Source: Spirochaetae bacterium HGW-Spirochaetae-1 (GTDB lineage Bacteria; Spirochaetota; UBA4802; UBA5550). From it: DNA of 64,000 bases. The stretch covers positions 190,080 through 254,079 of the forward strand of contig PGXY01000009.1 in the NCBI GenBank assembly GCA_002839375.1. The letters are read 5' to 3'. The notes under the pieces were generated by a model. The model ran no database searches, was not told the DNA's origin, and saw only the letters and a list, made by a program, of their open reading frames with translations. This document shows positions 19,769-28,895 of this stretch, in pieces (the stretch's first letter is position 1; every line of letters begins with the position of its first letter). The translations under genes were made by a program, and so were the position numbers.

Positions 19769-20221
19769 ATGAAAAAATGTGTATTGCTAGGCTCATTTTT
19801 TGTGCTGGTTTTGGCGGTTTCCATGAATCTTCTCGCCGGCAACGGTTCGCCTGCGGGGATGTGGAAAACCATCGATGATAAAACCGGTGAAGCAAAATCC
19901 ATAATGAAGGTATGGGAAGAGAACGGTGTCGTTTATGGTAAAATTGAAAAGCTGATTCTGAAACCCGGTGAAGATCCGAATCCTTTATGTGACAAGTGTC
20001 AGGGGAAATTCAAGAATAAACCGGTGCTGGGAATGACCATCATGTGGGGCCTCAAAAAAGACGATGATGAATACAGCGGCGGATTTATAATGGATCCCGA
20101 TAACGGAGAGACCTATAAATGCCTGATCCGGCTTAAGGATGGCGGAAAGAAACTGGAGGTTCGTGGATATATCGGATTTTCGCTCATAGGGCGGAGTCAA
20201 TACTGGATAAAAACACAGTGA
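19769..20221 (+). CDS. DUF2147 family secreted protein
   Basis: The ATG at 19769 follows a GGGGG-type site and gives 150 residues beginning with a signal peptide (CVLLGSFFVLVLAVSMNLLA). The mature part starts GSPAGMWKTIDDKTGEAKS and contains DPNPLCDKCQGKFKNKPVLG and GGFIMDPDNGETYKC, characteristic of DUF2147, a beta-barrel periplasmic family of unknown role. It has three Cys, including the CDKC pair. A terminator follows immediately. Confidence 0.85.
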   Translation: MKKCVLLGSFFVLVLAVSMNLLAGNGSPAGMWKTIDDKTGEAKSIMKVWEENGVVYGKIEKLILKPGEDPNPLCDKCQGKFKNKPVLGMTIMWGLKKDDDEYSGGFIMDPDNGETYKCLIRLKDGGKKLEVRGYIGFSLIGRSQYWIKTQ

Positions 20222-20228
20222 TAAACTG

Positions 20229-20257
20229 AAAGCGGGTGATAAAAAGCCCGCTTTTTT
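20229..20257 (+). terminator. Rho-independent terminator between convergent genes
   Basis: Eight-base stem AAAGCGGG / CCCGCTTT with a ten-base loop and a run of six T at 20252-20257. It ends the DUF2147 gene and lies just before the stop of rluB on the other strand. Confidence 0.85.
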
Positions 20258-20260
20258 AAT

Positions 20261-21013
20261 TCAACGTTTCCTGATGCGTTCAGCACTCTCTGGGATAAAA
20301 TTTTTAAGTTCCCTTATTTCTTTCGCTTTGAGGGCTCTTACATCCCCTTTATTAATGCCTTCAAGAGTAAGGGGACCGTAGGCTACGCGTCTCAATTTTA
20401 ATACCTTGTAACCGAAATTTTTAAAAGTGTATCGTATCTGCCTTTTTTTACCTTCGATGATGGTGATTGTAATTCGTTTTCCCGTTGGTTCAATTTTCTC
20501 AATGAGTGATGGCCTTGTCTTTATGCTGAGCTGGTGGAGAAAAATTCCCTTTTCAATTTTTCCCTGATCGCGATCCACCAGAGGTTTGTCAAGTTCAAGC
20601 ATATATACCTTTGTTATATGGGAGCGGGGGCTGGTAAGTCTGTTGGCCAGGTCTCCGTCATTAGTAAGCAGAAGAAGGCCCTCCGTGTCCTTATCGAGCC
20701 GCCCTATGGGGAAAACGCCGGCTCGTTTATATTTTTCCGGGACAAGATTCATTACAATGGGTCTTCCCTTTTCATCGCTCAATGTAGTGATGTAGCCCTT
20801 GGGTTTGTTCATTATAAGATAGTATTTTTCTTCGTTGTGTGCAACTTGTTTACCGTCAAGGGAAACCATATCAGTTTCGGGATCAACCTGCGTAGCGAAA
20901 TCTTCAACGACAAGACCGTTGAGCCTGATACGTCCTGCCGATATCAGATCTTCCACCTTTCGCCGGGAACCGAATCCGCTCTGGGCGAGATATTTATTTA
21001 TCCTTATTTTCAT
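20261..21013 (-). CDS. rluB: Ribosomal large-subunit pseudouridine synthase B
   Basis: Modifies 23S rRNA at about position 2605. With the start at 21013 it has 250 residues: an S4 RNA-binding domain (RINKYLAQSGFGSRRKVEDL, residues 3-22 onward) and the RluB/E/F catalytic domain with GRLDKDTEGLLLL and catalytic Asp107. The open frame extends to 21115, but residues before MKIRINKYL have no family match and would overlap the upstream lipoprotein gene. The chosen start overlaps that gene's end by 20 bases. Confidence 0.92.
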   Translation of the reverse strand: MKIRINKYLAQSGFGSRRKVEDLISAGRIRLNGLVVEDFATQVDPETDMVSLDGKQVAHNEEKYYLIMNKPKGYITTLSDEKGRPIVMNLVPEKYKRAGVFPIGRLDKDTEGLLLLTNDGDLANRLTSPRSHITKVYMLELDKPLVDRDQGKIEKGIFLHQLSIKTRPSLIEKIEPTGKRITITIIEGKKRQIRYTFKNFGYKVLKLRRVAYGPLTLEGINKGDVRALKAKEIRELKNFIPESAERIRKR

Positions 21014-21755
21014 TGGCGCCCTGCTTTTCCGATATCTTTTCACCTTCCTGGATTCTCTTGAAGCGGATTTCATTTTCCGTGTTGTCATTTTCAAAGAGGA
21101 TGTATGATTGGCCACGCTTTACATATTTAAGGTTAGTTTTAAAGGATGTGCCGCCGAGAAAGATTACTTCACTTTTGGCCAGATCGAAGTTGAACTCTCC
21201 TTCAATAGCATTCGTTTCGTTTCCCTTTGTATAGGAACGATATTTCCCATTGGAGTCCATATCGAGGCCGTGATTGGTGAAATCACCGAAGCGGTTTACG
21301 CTCCACCACTTGCCCGACAGTTCCCCGGTCAGTTCTTCCGTTTCCTGATCCCAGAATTCGCTTACCACATCATTGATTTCTTTTGTATCGGTGGTTTTGA
21401 GAATTTTCAGTGTCGACCCGAATACCCAACCCGTCATGCCGTCTTTAAGGCGGACCCGGTACCAGTAGTTGCAGTCCTTGCCGATCCAGGTTTTTTCTGC
21501 CGATTTATCCAGGAGATCGGCCGTATCTCCCTTGCTCAGCAGAGTAACCCGTGCGGAAAAAACATACGGTTCAATTCTTACCGATGTGTTGTGGGAGGTG
21601 ATGATAGCCGTCATGCTGTCCCTGGATTCGTTTATATTGACTTCGGTATCTTTACTGCATAGGGTCAGAATGAATGATGCAATGATGAGTATTATGAAGG
21701 GAATGGATCTCCCCACTGTTGTTGCCGTTAATTTTTTACTGTGATGTTTTTTCAT
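20994..21755 (-). CDS. SH3-domain lipoprotein
   Basis: 253 residues. The N-terminus has a basic stretch, a hydrophobic helix and LTLC at residues ~30-33, a relaxed spirochaetal lipobox. Residues ~48-115 form a bacterial SH3 domain (TSVRIEPYVFSARVTLLSKGD ... YWYRVRLKDGMTGWVFGSTLKIL). The C-terminal half is a beta-rich domain without a known match. SH3 domains of this class bind peptidoglycan, so it is probably anchored in the envelope. It overlaps rluB. Confidence 0.75.
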   Translation of the reverse strand: MKKHHSKKLTATTVGRSIPFIILIIASFILTLCSKDTEVNINESRDSMTAIITSHNTSVRIEPYVFSARVTLLSKGDTADLLDKSAEKTWIGKDCNYWYRVRLKDGMTGWVFGSTLKILKTTDTKEINDVVSEFWDQETEELTGELSGKWWSVNRFGDFTNHGLDMDSNGKYRSYTKGNETNAIEGEFNFDLAKSEVIFLGGTSFKTNLKYVKRGQSYILFENDNTENEIRFKRIQEGEKISEKQGANENKDK

Positions 21756-22117
21756 GCTCTTTTCCAGTATACTCTGATATTTATATTGTTCTATACCAGC
21801 CTGCTTATAAGGGGTACAACGTTTTACGCCCTGTATAAGCAGATTTCAGATACGGCTTTTTCAGTCAAGACTTATCCCTGCTACAGGCAAATAAATCGGG
21901 AGATCTATTCATCCCGAGGGTTGAACCATGCTTTTTACCTGTTTTGTTCAATTCAAAAATGGATGAATGTAACGATAACATTAATAGAAAGTGGTGTTAT
22001 TTTCAAGCTATTTTAGGGGTAGCTACTCATCGGCCGGAATTTATCTTGACGCTATTGTCATTGTAACCGAATCTATTGAGTACTGAAAGAGCAAGGCAGT
22101 GTGCAAGGATATATGTT
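21756..22117. other. Intergenic region between divergent lipoprotein and amidase genes
   Basis: A 362-base gap. A 91-codon open frame at 21741-22016 (plus) crosses the start of the minus-strand lipoprotein gene, has no ribosome site and reads as low-complexity hydrophobic sequence, so it is not called. Promoters for both flanking genes must lie here. Confidence 0.4.
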
Positions 22118-23278
22118 TTGAGAATCAATAAGACTTATATGAAATTCCTGCTTCCCCTGGTGCTTGTCGTTTTTGTTCACGGTACAACGGGGAGCCGGGA
22201 CATGGATATAATAACAATCGGGGGAGACAGGTATGTTTCCCTTTATGATCTTACCGGCAGGTTGGGTGCGGAACATTCCTACGATATATATCTTGGCAGG
22301 GGGACGCTCTATTATCGTAATCATGTTGCCGTATATACCACGGGATATTCCTGCATGCTCATTGACGGGAGGCTTCAAAAAGACACAATCCCCGTTTTGC
22401 GCAGGGACGGAGACGTTCTGCTCCCCCTTTCTCTGGCGCAATCCACAATAGATTCCTTTCTGGAGGACAGGGAAGCCATAGTCCGCGGGAATACGCTTAT
22501 ATTACAGGAGTTGCGCGGCTCAGCTATTAAACGCGACAGTGATAAAATACCGGAGAAACGTGATCGCATAACCTTTATCATTATTGATCCCGGCCATGGA
22601 GGAAAAGATCCAGGCGCAATCGGCAGGGGAGGCATAAAGGAAAAACACATCACCCTGTCCATTTCCCGATACCTGGCGGCATCCCTGAAAAAAAGACTGA
22701 AGGGGATATCAATCCATCTCAGCAGGAACAATGACCGTTTTATCGAACTTTCCCAGCGTGCCGATATAGGGAATAACAAGCTGAAAAAAAACACTAACGG
22801 CATTTTCATAAGCGTTCATGTCAATGCTTCCCTTTCTACCCGTATTTCGGGATTTGAAACCTATTTTCTCTCACAGAACCCAACGAACGAAGAGGCGCGG
22901 AATACGGCAGCCCTGGAGAATAATGTCATTGTCCTGGAAGATGAGGCGCTCCGGAAGAAAAAATACGGTGATATCGAATATATAGAGGCAAGGATGATCA
23001 CTACCCAGATACAAAAGGAGAGTTCCATGCTGGCTGCATCGGTGCAGAAGGGCCTTGACGGAAAGATTAAACTGTTTAAATCGCGTGGTGTGCGAAAGGC
23101 CGATTTTTATGTCCTGCGGGGATCTCTCATGCCGGCAGTACTTGTTGAGGTGGGATTTATAACCAATACCAGAGAAGCGCAGTATCTCCTGAAAAATGAC
23201 TATCAGCAGGATATTGCCCAGGGTATCGCTCTTGGTGTCGTGCAGTTTATACAACAGTATAATGCCATGATAAAATAA
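22118..23278 (+). CDS. N-acetylmuramoyl-L-alanine amidase (Amidase_3)
   Basis: Cleaves the amide between MurNAc and L-Ala of peptidoglycan. About 386 residues: signal peptide (FLLPLVLVVFVHG), an AMIN/stalk-like region with copper-amine-oxidase-type beta segments (residues ~35-135), then the zinc amidase domain with IDPGHGGKDPGA, ISVHVNAS and VLVEVGFITN, which supply the metal-binding His/Glu and catalytic Glu. TTG 22118 has AAGGA eight bases upstream; ATG 22139 is the conservative alternative. Confidence 0.9.
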   Translation: MRINKTYMKFLLPLVLVVFVHGTTGSRDMDIITIGGDRYVSLYDLTGRLGAEHSYDIYLGRGTLYYRNHVAVYTTGYSCMLIDGRLQKDTIPVLRRDGDVLLPLSLAQSTIDSFLEDREAIVRGNTLILQELRGSAIKRDSDKIPEKRDRITFIIIDPGHGGKDPGAIGRGGIKEKHITLSISRYLAASLKKRLKGISIHLSRNNDRFIELSQRADIGNNKLKKNTNGIFISVHVNASLSTRISGFETYFLSQNPTNEEARNTAALENNVIVLEDEALRKKKYGDIEYIEARMITTQIQKESSMLAASVQKGLDGKIKLFKSRGVRKADFYVLRGSLMPAVLVEVGFITNTREAQYLLKNDYQQDIAQGIALGVVQFIQQYNAMIK

Positions 23279-23356
23279 TGCTGTTTGATTTTATGGATTG
23301 ACATATTGTCGTGAGATTTGGTACATGCATGATATTCATGGGAAATGGGAATAACT

Positions 23357-24034
23357 ATGATTTTAACCATTAAAAACAGGATAATCGAATCATTTAATCG
23401 AATTAAGCAGATTCTCCGGGCATTGCCGGAAAACCCGGAACTGAAAAGGGTCATCGCCTTCAGGGATTCGATCATGGAAAGGTCCAGGACCAATGTGAAG
23501 GACCGGAATCGTTTTCTCCTCATTGGCATCGGGTCCCTTCTTCTGCTGGATTATCTTATGTTCTGCTATCATACCGATAAGAATATATTCAGTATATTCC
23601 CTACCATTCCTATCATGGAAGACAAGCGGGAGATTGAGGTATATCTGCCCGGTCTTGACGGAGAGACCATCTTTAAAGAAAAAAGGCAAATCATGGGATT
23701 CCCCAGTGATGAGAGATTTGTCCGCTATCTCTTCAACACGGTGCGCAAGGGATCGCAATTCGATAATACCTCGATCATGGTGCCCGTAGAGCTTCAAATA
23801 CGTAATATCTGGATTACGGACGTGGATAACATTTCGAAGAATGAAAAGCTCTGCGTTGTGGATGTGGAAGTTCCCGTTATTGAGAAGGATATAACTCCCC
23901 TGCAGGGGTCAGAGCTTCTTTTTAAAGAGGCCTTCAGGCAAACAGTAAAGGCCAACATACCCTCTATTACTGAAATAACAATACTGGAAAGGGGTATCCC
24001 CGATAAAAAGCTCTGGGATGTCGTTTCTCAATAA
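23357..24034 (+). CDS. GerMN-like membrane protein
   Basis: About 225 residues. A basic N-terminal cytoplasmic region is followed by one membrane helix (FLLIGIGSLLLLDYLMFCY, residues ~52-70) and an extracytoplasmic domain whose order (REIEVYLPG..., VRYLFNTVRKG, IWITDVDNIS, VVDVEVPV, FRQTVKANIPSITEITIL) resembles the GerM beta domain. ATG 23357 follows GGGA by six bases. In Leptospira-type genomes a similar gene follows an amidase, as here. Its role is probably in cell-wall remodelling, by context only. Confidence 0.6.
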   Translation: MILTIKNRIIESFNRIKQILRALPENPELKRVIAFRDSIMERSRTNVKDRNRFLLIGIGSLLLLDYLMFCYHTDKNIFSIFPTIPIMEDKREIEVYLPGLDGETIFKEKRQIMGFPSDERFVRYLFNTVRKGSQFDNTSIMVPVELQIRNIWITDVDNISKNEKLCVVDVEVPVIEKDITPLQGSELLFKEAFRQTVKANIPSITEITILERGIPDKKLWDVVSQ

Positions 24035-24222
24035 TACTTACATCCCTCACCATTTTACCTTCTTTAACGCGAATTGAAAACTATCAAATTATAAACCTTC
24101 CTATGAGCATGCATGATCACCTTTGTTCTAAGGGAGGACTTGTTGTCCTGAAATGTAATTGACATAATTATACTATAATAAATAAATAAATATAATGTTC
24201 ATATGTTCATTTAATAATGTAC

Positions 24223-24240
24223 AGGGGCTCTGACCCCTGG
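24223..24240 (+). repeat. Short perfect palindromic hairpin upstream of the membrane-protein gene
   Basis: CAGGGG and CCCCTG flank a six-base CTCTGA loop. It ends 22 bases before the ATG at 24263, with the ribosome site CAGGAGG between. It could influence translation or act as a small terminator-like element, but no function can be shown. Confidence 0.4.
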
Positions 24241-24262
24241 CGTCAAAAACAGGAGGTATCCC

Positions 24263-24916
24263 ATGACAGAAGCTACGCTGCAGGCCCTGAACGGCCTGAG
24301 AGATCTTTCCATGCTGAAGTGGTATGTTATTCCCCTTCTTGCGCTGGTCTTTTATGTGTACACCAAGGAGATTAAACTGGCCCGTGGAACAGGGAACTGG
24401 AACGCTGTCCTTGCCGGTCTGACCATCTTCGGAGTGGATTTTTTTAACGAGACCTGGAATGGCTGGGTCATGCATCTCAGCGGCAGGTCTGCTTTCTGGA
24501 CGACACCGGGAGACACTGCCTTGAGGACCATGGTGGGATGGAACATCGAGATTATGTTCATGTTTCTCATCATCGGTATTATTTATTATCATACACTCTC
24601 GGAAAGTACCACGGAAAAAATCCTGGGCGTTCCTGAAAAGTGGTTCTGGGCCGTGATCTATTCAGCCTTCTGTGTCTTCGTCGAGGCCCTGCTGAACAAG
24701 GGAGGACACCTGGTATGGGAATATCCCTTCTGGTACCGCTCCTTCGCAGGAATATGGCTCGTATTTCTTATCGGCTATTTTCATTTTTTCTGTGCTGCTA
24801 TCCTGGTCATCAGTCTCAGGGAAATGCGGAATAAACTGATCACCGTGGGGATCATCTATGCAGTCCCCGTGTCGATGAACATTCTCGCCTTTGGATTTCT
24901 GGGCTGGAATTACTGA
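24263..24916 (+). CDS. Integral membrane protein of unknown function
   Basis: 217 residues with five to six hydrophobic helices (MLKWYVIPLLALVFYVYTK, AVLAGLTIFGVDFF, IEIMFMFLIIGIIYYH, FWAVIYSAFCVFVEALL, SFAGIWLVFLIGYFHFF, LITVGIIYAVPVSMNILAF). Acidic and aromatic residues inside the helices (FFNETWNGWVMH, FVEALLNKGGHLVWE) are unusual and may bind a substrate. No family recognised. A good AGGAGG site precedes the ATG. A hairpin follows the stop. Confidence 0.7.
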   Translation: MTEATLQALNGLRDLSMLKWYVIPLLALVFYVYTKEIKLARGTGNWNAVLAGLTIFGVDFFNETWNGWVMHLSGRSAFWTTPGDTALRTMVGWNIEIMFMFLIIGIIYYHTLSESTTEKILGVPEKWFWAVIYSAFCVFVEALLNKGGHLVWEYPFWYRSFAGIWLVFLIGYFHFFCAAILVISLREMRNKLITVGIIYAVPVSMNILAFGFLGWNY

Positions 24917-24925
24917 CATGCTGAA

Positions 24926-24960
24926 GCACTGCATATTCCCTTTGCCGGGATATGCAGTGC
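24926..24960. terminator. Hairpin between convergent genes
   Basis: A long stem (GCACTGCATAT with ATATGCAGTGC, then CCC/GGG) with one bulged T and a short loop, placed ten bases after the membrane-protein stop and 12 bases before the stop of the minus-strand patatin gene. There is no strong T run after it on either strand, so the terminator call is tentative. Confidence 0.5.
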
Positions 24961-24972
24961 AGCGGGCTGGTT

Positions 24973-25896
24973 CTAGGGATATATATGGGGCAGCAGAAAT
25001 CGGTTTGCCTCGTGTACTCCCTGTTCGAAACCCATGAGAATTTTCTTTTCATCCTTGGTAAGCCGGTCCACGTCAAATTTTGGGGGAGGATAGATGACAT
25101 CGATGCCGGTATAGCGGTTTTCCAGGTCGTCCAGGATCTTGTTATATTTTTCAAACCGGTTCTCCATGGAACTCACCAGGTTCCGGTATTTCGGGTCGCG
25201 ATAATAGTTTTCATACAACGTCCGTATCCAGAAGGATTCGGATCTCTTCCGGTATCCCCGTGGCCTGGTAACCACGACAAGAATATCTTTTTCACGGAAG
25301 CCCATTTCCAGGGCCTTCATGTAAGGAATGGGATCCAGGAGCCCGCCGTCCAGGAAGCGGTGGCCGCCATATTCGACAAATCCCTTGTAGAGATAGGGGA
25401 TGGCCGCTGTGGCTTTAAGGGCGGTGAAGATATCGTCTTTTTTTGAGTGCAGGTAGATTGTTTCCGGCGGGCCGTCATACCGGATGTGGGTTGCCGTTAT
25501 AAGAACGGGACATTCTTTCTTAAGTCTCCATTCGTCAAGGGGTTCCCTGCCGCGAACGATGGTGTCTATCATCCAGTCCAGATCCAGTATATGTTTTTCA
25601 CTGCTGAGGATATTGGCCAGGTAAATAAATTTGCCCTTCAGGAGCTTGGAAAAAAATGCGTCGCGGGCCATAAATATCTGCCGGGCTATATAGGCAGTGC
25701 CTGCCAGGGCCCCGGCCGATGAGCCGATGACGAGCTTCCAGGGGAAGTAATTTCTGTCAGTAAAACATTGCAGTACACCGGTCGGGAATATCCCCCGCAT
25801 ACCGCCTCCCTCCAGGATGAGTACTTTCTTTTTCGGGAATGTGAGCTTGTGTTTTTTGAATCCTGAAAACATTGGAAATTTCCACGGATATATCAT
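24973..25896 (-). CDS. Patatin-like phospholipase
   Basis: Serine lipid hydrolase of 307 residues. The oxyanion loop GGGMRG is at residues 30-35, the nucleophile Ser60 is in GSSAG (58-62), and the catalytic Asp lies in FLDGGLLDPIPY at about residue 190, so the Ser-Asp dyad is complete. There is no signal peptide, so it may act at the inner membrane surface. GGAG lies seven bases before the ATG. Substrate unknown. Confidence 0.9.
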   Translation of the reverse strand: MIYPWKFPMFSGFKKHKLTFPKKKVLILEGGGMRGIFPTGVLQCFTDRNYFPWKLVIGSSAGALAGTAYIARQIFMARDAFFSKLLKGKFIYLANILSSEKHILDLDWMIDTIVRGREPLDEWRLKKECPVLITATHIRYDGPPETIYLHSKKDDIFTALKATAAIPYLYKGFVEYGGHRFLDGGLLDPIPYMKALEMGFREKDILVVVTRPRGYRKRSESFWIRTLYENYYRDPKYRNLVSSMENRFEKYNKILDDLENRYTGIDVIYPPPKFDVDRLTKDEKKILMGFEQGVHEANRFLLPHIYP

Positions 25897-26038
25897 AACG
25901 CGTCTCCGGTATTTGTGGTGTACGGATATTTATGTTTGTATGTGCACGGGGAATCCCTGTCAATGTTTTTAAGTGATGTGAAACGGGAAACACCCTGCAT
26001 TTTTATTGAGATGTGGCAACGCATGTTGAGTAAACCGG

Positions 26039-28534
26039 TCAGGCCTTTTTCCCTCCGGGAGTAAAGACGATATGAAACAGCGCCAGCTCATAGGGGCGGA
26101 ATGTATACGTGATGGTATTGCTCCCGGCTCCTATCTCTTCCCCCGCATCGCTGAAAAGATGGTCTAGGCGCTTTATGCTCATGCAGGGAAAATTAAGAAT
26201 GATAGAGGCCTCATGGGTTGTTCCGGTAATATCGCGGCAGCGGAGAAGGTAGCCTCCGCTGTGCGGATGAAATGCCGCAATCATTATTCCGTCAAGATCT
26301 CCCTTTATCAGGGAGAGGCTCTCCCCGCTGCCGCCTCCCGGTAAGGGGAAGGGGGTGAGGGGATTGTTCAGTTCAAGGCTCAGGCGTATTATTTCCTCCA
26401 CATCCTTCACGCCGGGAACTATGGCGTAGCGGAAAAAGTGTTCACCGCGCTCCCAGCTCTGAGCCTCTCGGTAAAAAGTCAGGTGAGCCTTCAGATGGCT
26501 TTTAAAATCCAGGGTGCCGAATCCCGTGTTGGTTCCTTCTGAAGCCCAGTCGCGCAGTATGACGCCGTGAATGGGATACAGGGGATATTCAAATGTTTTA
26601 AGTCCTTCGAACATGGCCGTAAGCGATTTCTGTGCTACTTTGAATATGAGTCGGAAATTTTTTCCCAGCCACTTGAAGAAGGCCCAGGAAAAAATGGATA
26701 CGCTCCTGAGGAGAATCATGCGGCAGGTATTATCCTCGAGAGAATGTCCGGGGATGCCGCAATTGATAATGCCAACGTTATAGTCACCTTCGCTGTAGAG
26801 GACGAAGTTCTGGACGGGGAATATACCAGAGCTTTTTTCCGTTACCCAGGCCGGCTCCTCGATATACCATGTTCCGGGAAAGGAAAAGGGGAAGGTCTCA
26901 TCAATTCGCTTGTCCTTTCCGGAGAAGGTGATACCCGTCATTACATCGATGCGTTTTCTTCCGGCCTGGAGCAGTATTTTTTTGTCAATAGTGACAAATT
27001 CGTTCTTGAGGGTGATAGAGATTTCGGCCTCGAATTTTTTAAGGCGCTGGACTTCCAGTTCCTTGAGATCAAGACCGTACTCCCTGCCCGTGGGTATGGT
27101 GACCCATAGGTTCCCCACATCATCCTCGACCTTCAGGTTGTTTTCCTGACGGTTGAAGATGAAAATTTTTTGTGTTTTGTCGAAAATATTGATGGACCCC
27201 GTTGCGGGATCGACATGGACCTTTACAAATTCGTTTTCCAGGGAATTCTGCGTTATATGCAGTGTATCCTCTCGGTTGATCTCGTCGAGACGGTGGAGGC
27301 CCAGAGCCGGTATCCTCACAAGACTGCGATGGCCGTCGATGATGATGGATTCTTCCCTGGACCAGCTCAGGGGATTAAAGGCATACCACCCTTTCTGTCC
27401 GATGATTCCCGACAGGAAGCCTCGCCGTTTGTCCCTGATAGCGTTCAGTATATATTCGGCATTGCGATAGCGTTCCAGGGATTTCCGGTAGACCCGGTCT
27501 GTGCCGGTGCCGCAGAGGGTATCGTGAAAATCGCTTTTCAGGATAAGACGCCAGGCATCCCGGAATGATTCATCGGGGAAATCCATTCCCTGCAGTGAAC
27601 AGATCGAAGTCTTTTTTTCTTCTGCAACAATGCGGTTTTCCATGTAGCGCGAGCGTTGTTTTAGCAATTCCCGTGAAGAGAATACGCCGTTGAAAACGGG
27701 GCCATATCCTCCCCTGTGAATCGGTAACTCTTCTCTCTCAACGATATCAAAGTATCGCGAGGGAATGGAGAATTCAAGTTTGACCTTTTCGTGTTTGTTC
27801 CAGTGCTCGACGAAGGCTATCCAGTCTTCGTGGGGGAAGGTAAAATCCCCGCCCAGGGGGATCATGATTGTTGAGACGGGAGAGCGTCTGCCTTCATATT
27901 CAATACGAGCCCGCATGTCCCTGGTGAACTTTATGATATTGAGCAGTGTAGTCTTCTTGGTGGGAAGGCATGTACTGTAGTGACCTGCCCACCAGTAGGC
28001 CAGGATAGTACGGATCCCGGCAGGATCGCTCCATCGGAAAAGAACAGGGTGTCGTGCGTAGTAGGGCTTCACTCCCCTGGAAAAGACTACGGCGCGGATA
28101 TTATTGAGCGCCAGTATCTGGGGCAGCTGGGCAGGATGGGAAAACTCGTCTATCTCCCAGGCCGTTGAGACATGTATCCCCATAAGTTCATGATACCATT
28201 TTTCTCCCTCATAAAACTGGCGGATGAGTCCTTCCGTTGTGGGAAGGTGTTCATCGGGTGACACGATGGTGCCTCCTACCAGTTCCAGCCGACCTTCACG
28301 TATGAATGATTGTATCTCTTCAAGCCCATGGGGATATTTTTCAAGATATCGTTTCAGGGGAAGAATGGTGTCGATGACATAGGTAAAAGAAGGGAATTCC
28401 CGCATCAGGCTAAAAGCTTTTTCCATGATGAGCACGGCGTCATCCTCATGGTAGGGCTCCTCTTTCCACCATTCGAAATCAAAATGGAAATGAGGAATAA
28501 GGTGGACCTTCTCGATGTTAACCCGGCTTGCCAT
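26039..28534 (-). CDS. Glycoside hydrolase family 38 alpha-mannosidase
   Basis: 831 residues, retaining alpha-mannosidase of the GH38 family. Zinc-binding His17-x-Asp19 is in HFHFDFEWW, the nucleophile Asp is in AWEIDEFSHPAQLPQIL at ~residue 147, and the later zinc His is in SDFHDTLCGTGTDR near 330. A C-terminal beta domain follows. At 26301-26363 the gene contains a GC-rich, REP-like stretch that encodes a Pro/Gly linker. No signal peptide, so it acts in the cytoplasm on imported or internal mannosides. Confidence 0.9.
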   Translation of the reverse strand: MASRVNIEKVHLIPHFHFDFEWWKEEPYHEDDAVLIMEKAFSLMREFPSFTYVIDTILPLKRYLEKYPHGLEEIQSFIREGRLELVGGTIVSPDEHLPTTEGLIRQFYEGEKWYHELMGIHVSTAWEIDEFSHPAQLPQILALNNIRAVVFSRGVKPYYARHPVLFRWSDPAGIRTILAYWWAGHYSTCLPTKKTTLLNIIKFTRDMRARIEYEGRRSPVSTIMIPLGGDFTFPHEDWIAFVEHWNKHEKVKLEFSIPSRYFDIVEREELPIHRGGYGPVFNGVFSSRELLKQRSRYMENRIVAEEKKTSICSLQGMDFPDESFRDAWRLILKSDFHDTLCGTGTDRVYRKSLERYRNAEYILNAIRDKRRGFLSGIIGQKGWYAFNPLSWSREESIIIDGHRSLVRIPALGLHRLDEINREDTLHITQNSLENEFVKVHVDPATGSINIFDKTQKIFIFNRQENNLKVEDDVGNLWVTIPTGREYGLDLKELEVQRLKKFEAEISITLKNEFVTIDKKILLQAGRKRIDVMTGITFSGKDKRIDETFPFSFPGTWYIEEPAWVTEKSSGIFPVQNFVLYSEGDYNVGIINCGIPGHSLEDNTCRMILLRSVSIFSWAFFKWLGKNFRLIFKVAQKSLTAMFEGLKTFEYPLYPIHGVILRDWASEGTNTGFGTLDFKSHLKAHLTFYREAQSWERGEHFFRYAIVPGVKDVEEIIRLSLELNNPLTPFPLPGGGSGESLSLIKGDLDGIMIAAFHPHSGGYLLRCRDITGTTHEASIILNFPCMSIKRLDHLFSDAGEEIGAGSNTITYTFRPYELALFHIVFTPGGKKA
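26301..26363. repeat. REP-like GC-rich palindromic stretch inside the mannosidase gene
   Basis: On the plus strand GGGAGAG and CTCTCCC form a hairpin (26311-26325) followed by CCGCCTCCCGG and a run of G and A ending GGGGGTGAGGGG. Read on the coding strand this gives the Pro/Gly/Ser linker LTPFPLPGGGSGESLSL. The composition and order resemble the 'CCCTCACCCC...CTCTCCC' extragenic repeats common in bacteria, here in frame within a gene. This resemblance is by eye only. Confidence 0.5.
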
Positions 28535-28895
28535 CGTTTTCCTGGGATTGTTTATTTATGGGCAGCTTGTAAAGATGATTTTTCCAATGTTTGTGCCCAC
28601 AGGGGAACTTCCAAAATCCAATTTTTAGAGGTTCCCTTATAAAAGTACTCTCATTAGTAACTTTACGGTAGAATAAATAATTTTATACTCAAGACCATGA
28701 TATAATTATTTTTTTGGCAATGCAACATTTTATTGATGTAATGATTTAAAAATATCGGGAGAATTATGGGAAAAATGTAATTGATATTTAAAAAAGGATA
28801 TATACTCTTTCCCTGAGATGTATGGTGATCAAAAATTTAGTCCTGATTTCCAGGTACTATTGACCTGGAATCCGGCAAAAAGGTGAGATCGAATA
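28535..28895. other. Intergenic region, 361 bases, with a repeat copy
   Basis: No gene could be found in this AT-rich gap. It holds repeat copy A at 28579-28641. TTGATA at 28781-28786 and TATACT at 28801-28806 are promoter-like but only 14 bases apart, so no promoter is called. Confidence 0.4.
28579..28641. repeat. Dispersed intergenic repeat, copy A
   Basis: Shares with 51606-51685 an upstream TTTTTCC..TGTTTGTGCC block and a 20-base core TTTTTAGAGGTTCCCTTATA with one mismatch, preceded in both by CCAAAA at the same distance. In this copy GGGAACTTC and GAGGTTCCC can form a nine-pair stem including one G-T pair. Probably a small mobile or REP-type element. Confidence 0.55.

Noticed and set aside
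21741-22016. 91-codon open frame on the plus strand between two genes
   Set aside because: It starts inside the end of the opposite-strand lipoprotein gene, has no ribosome site and reads as low-complexity sequence. It is more likely chance.
23903-23915. 13-base match of CAGGGGTCAGAGC with the reverse complement of the hairpin at 24223-24240
   Set aside because: A match of this length is expected many times by chance in 64 kb, and one copy lies inside a coding gene.
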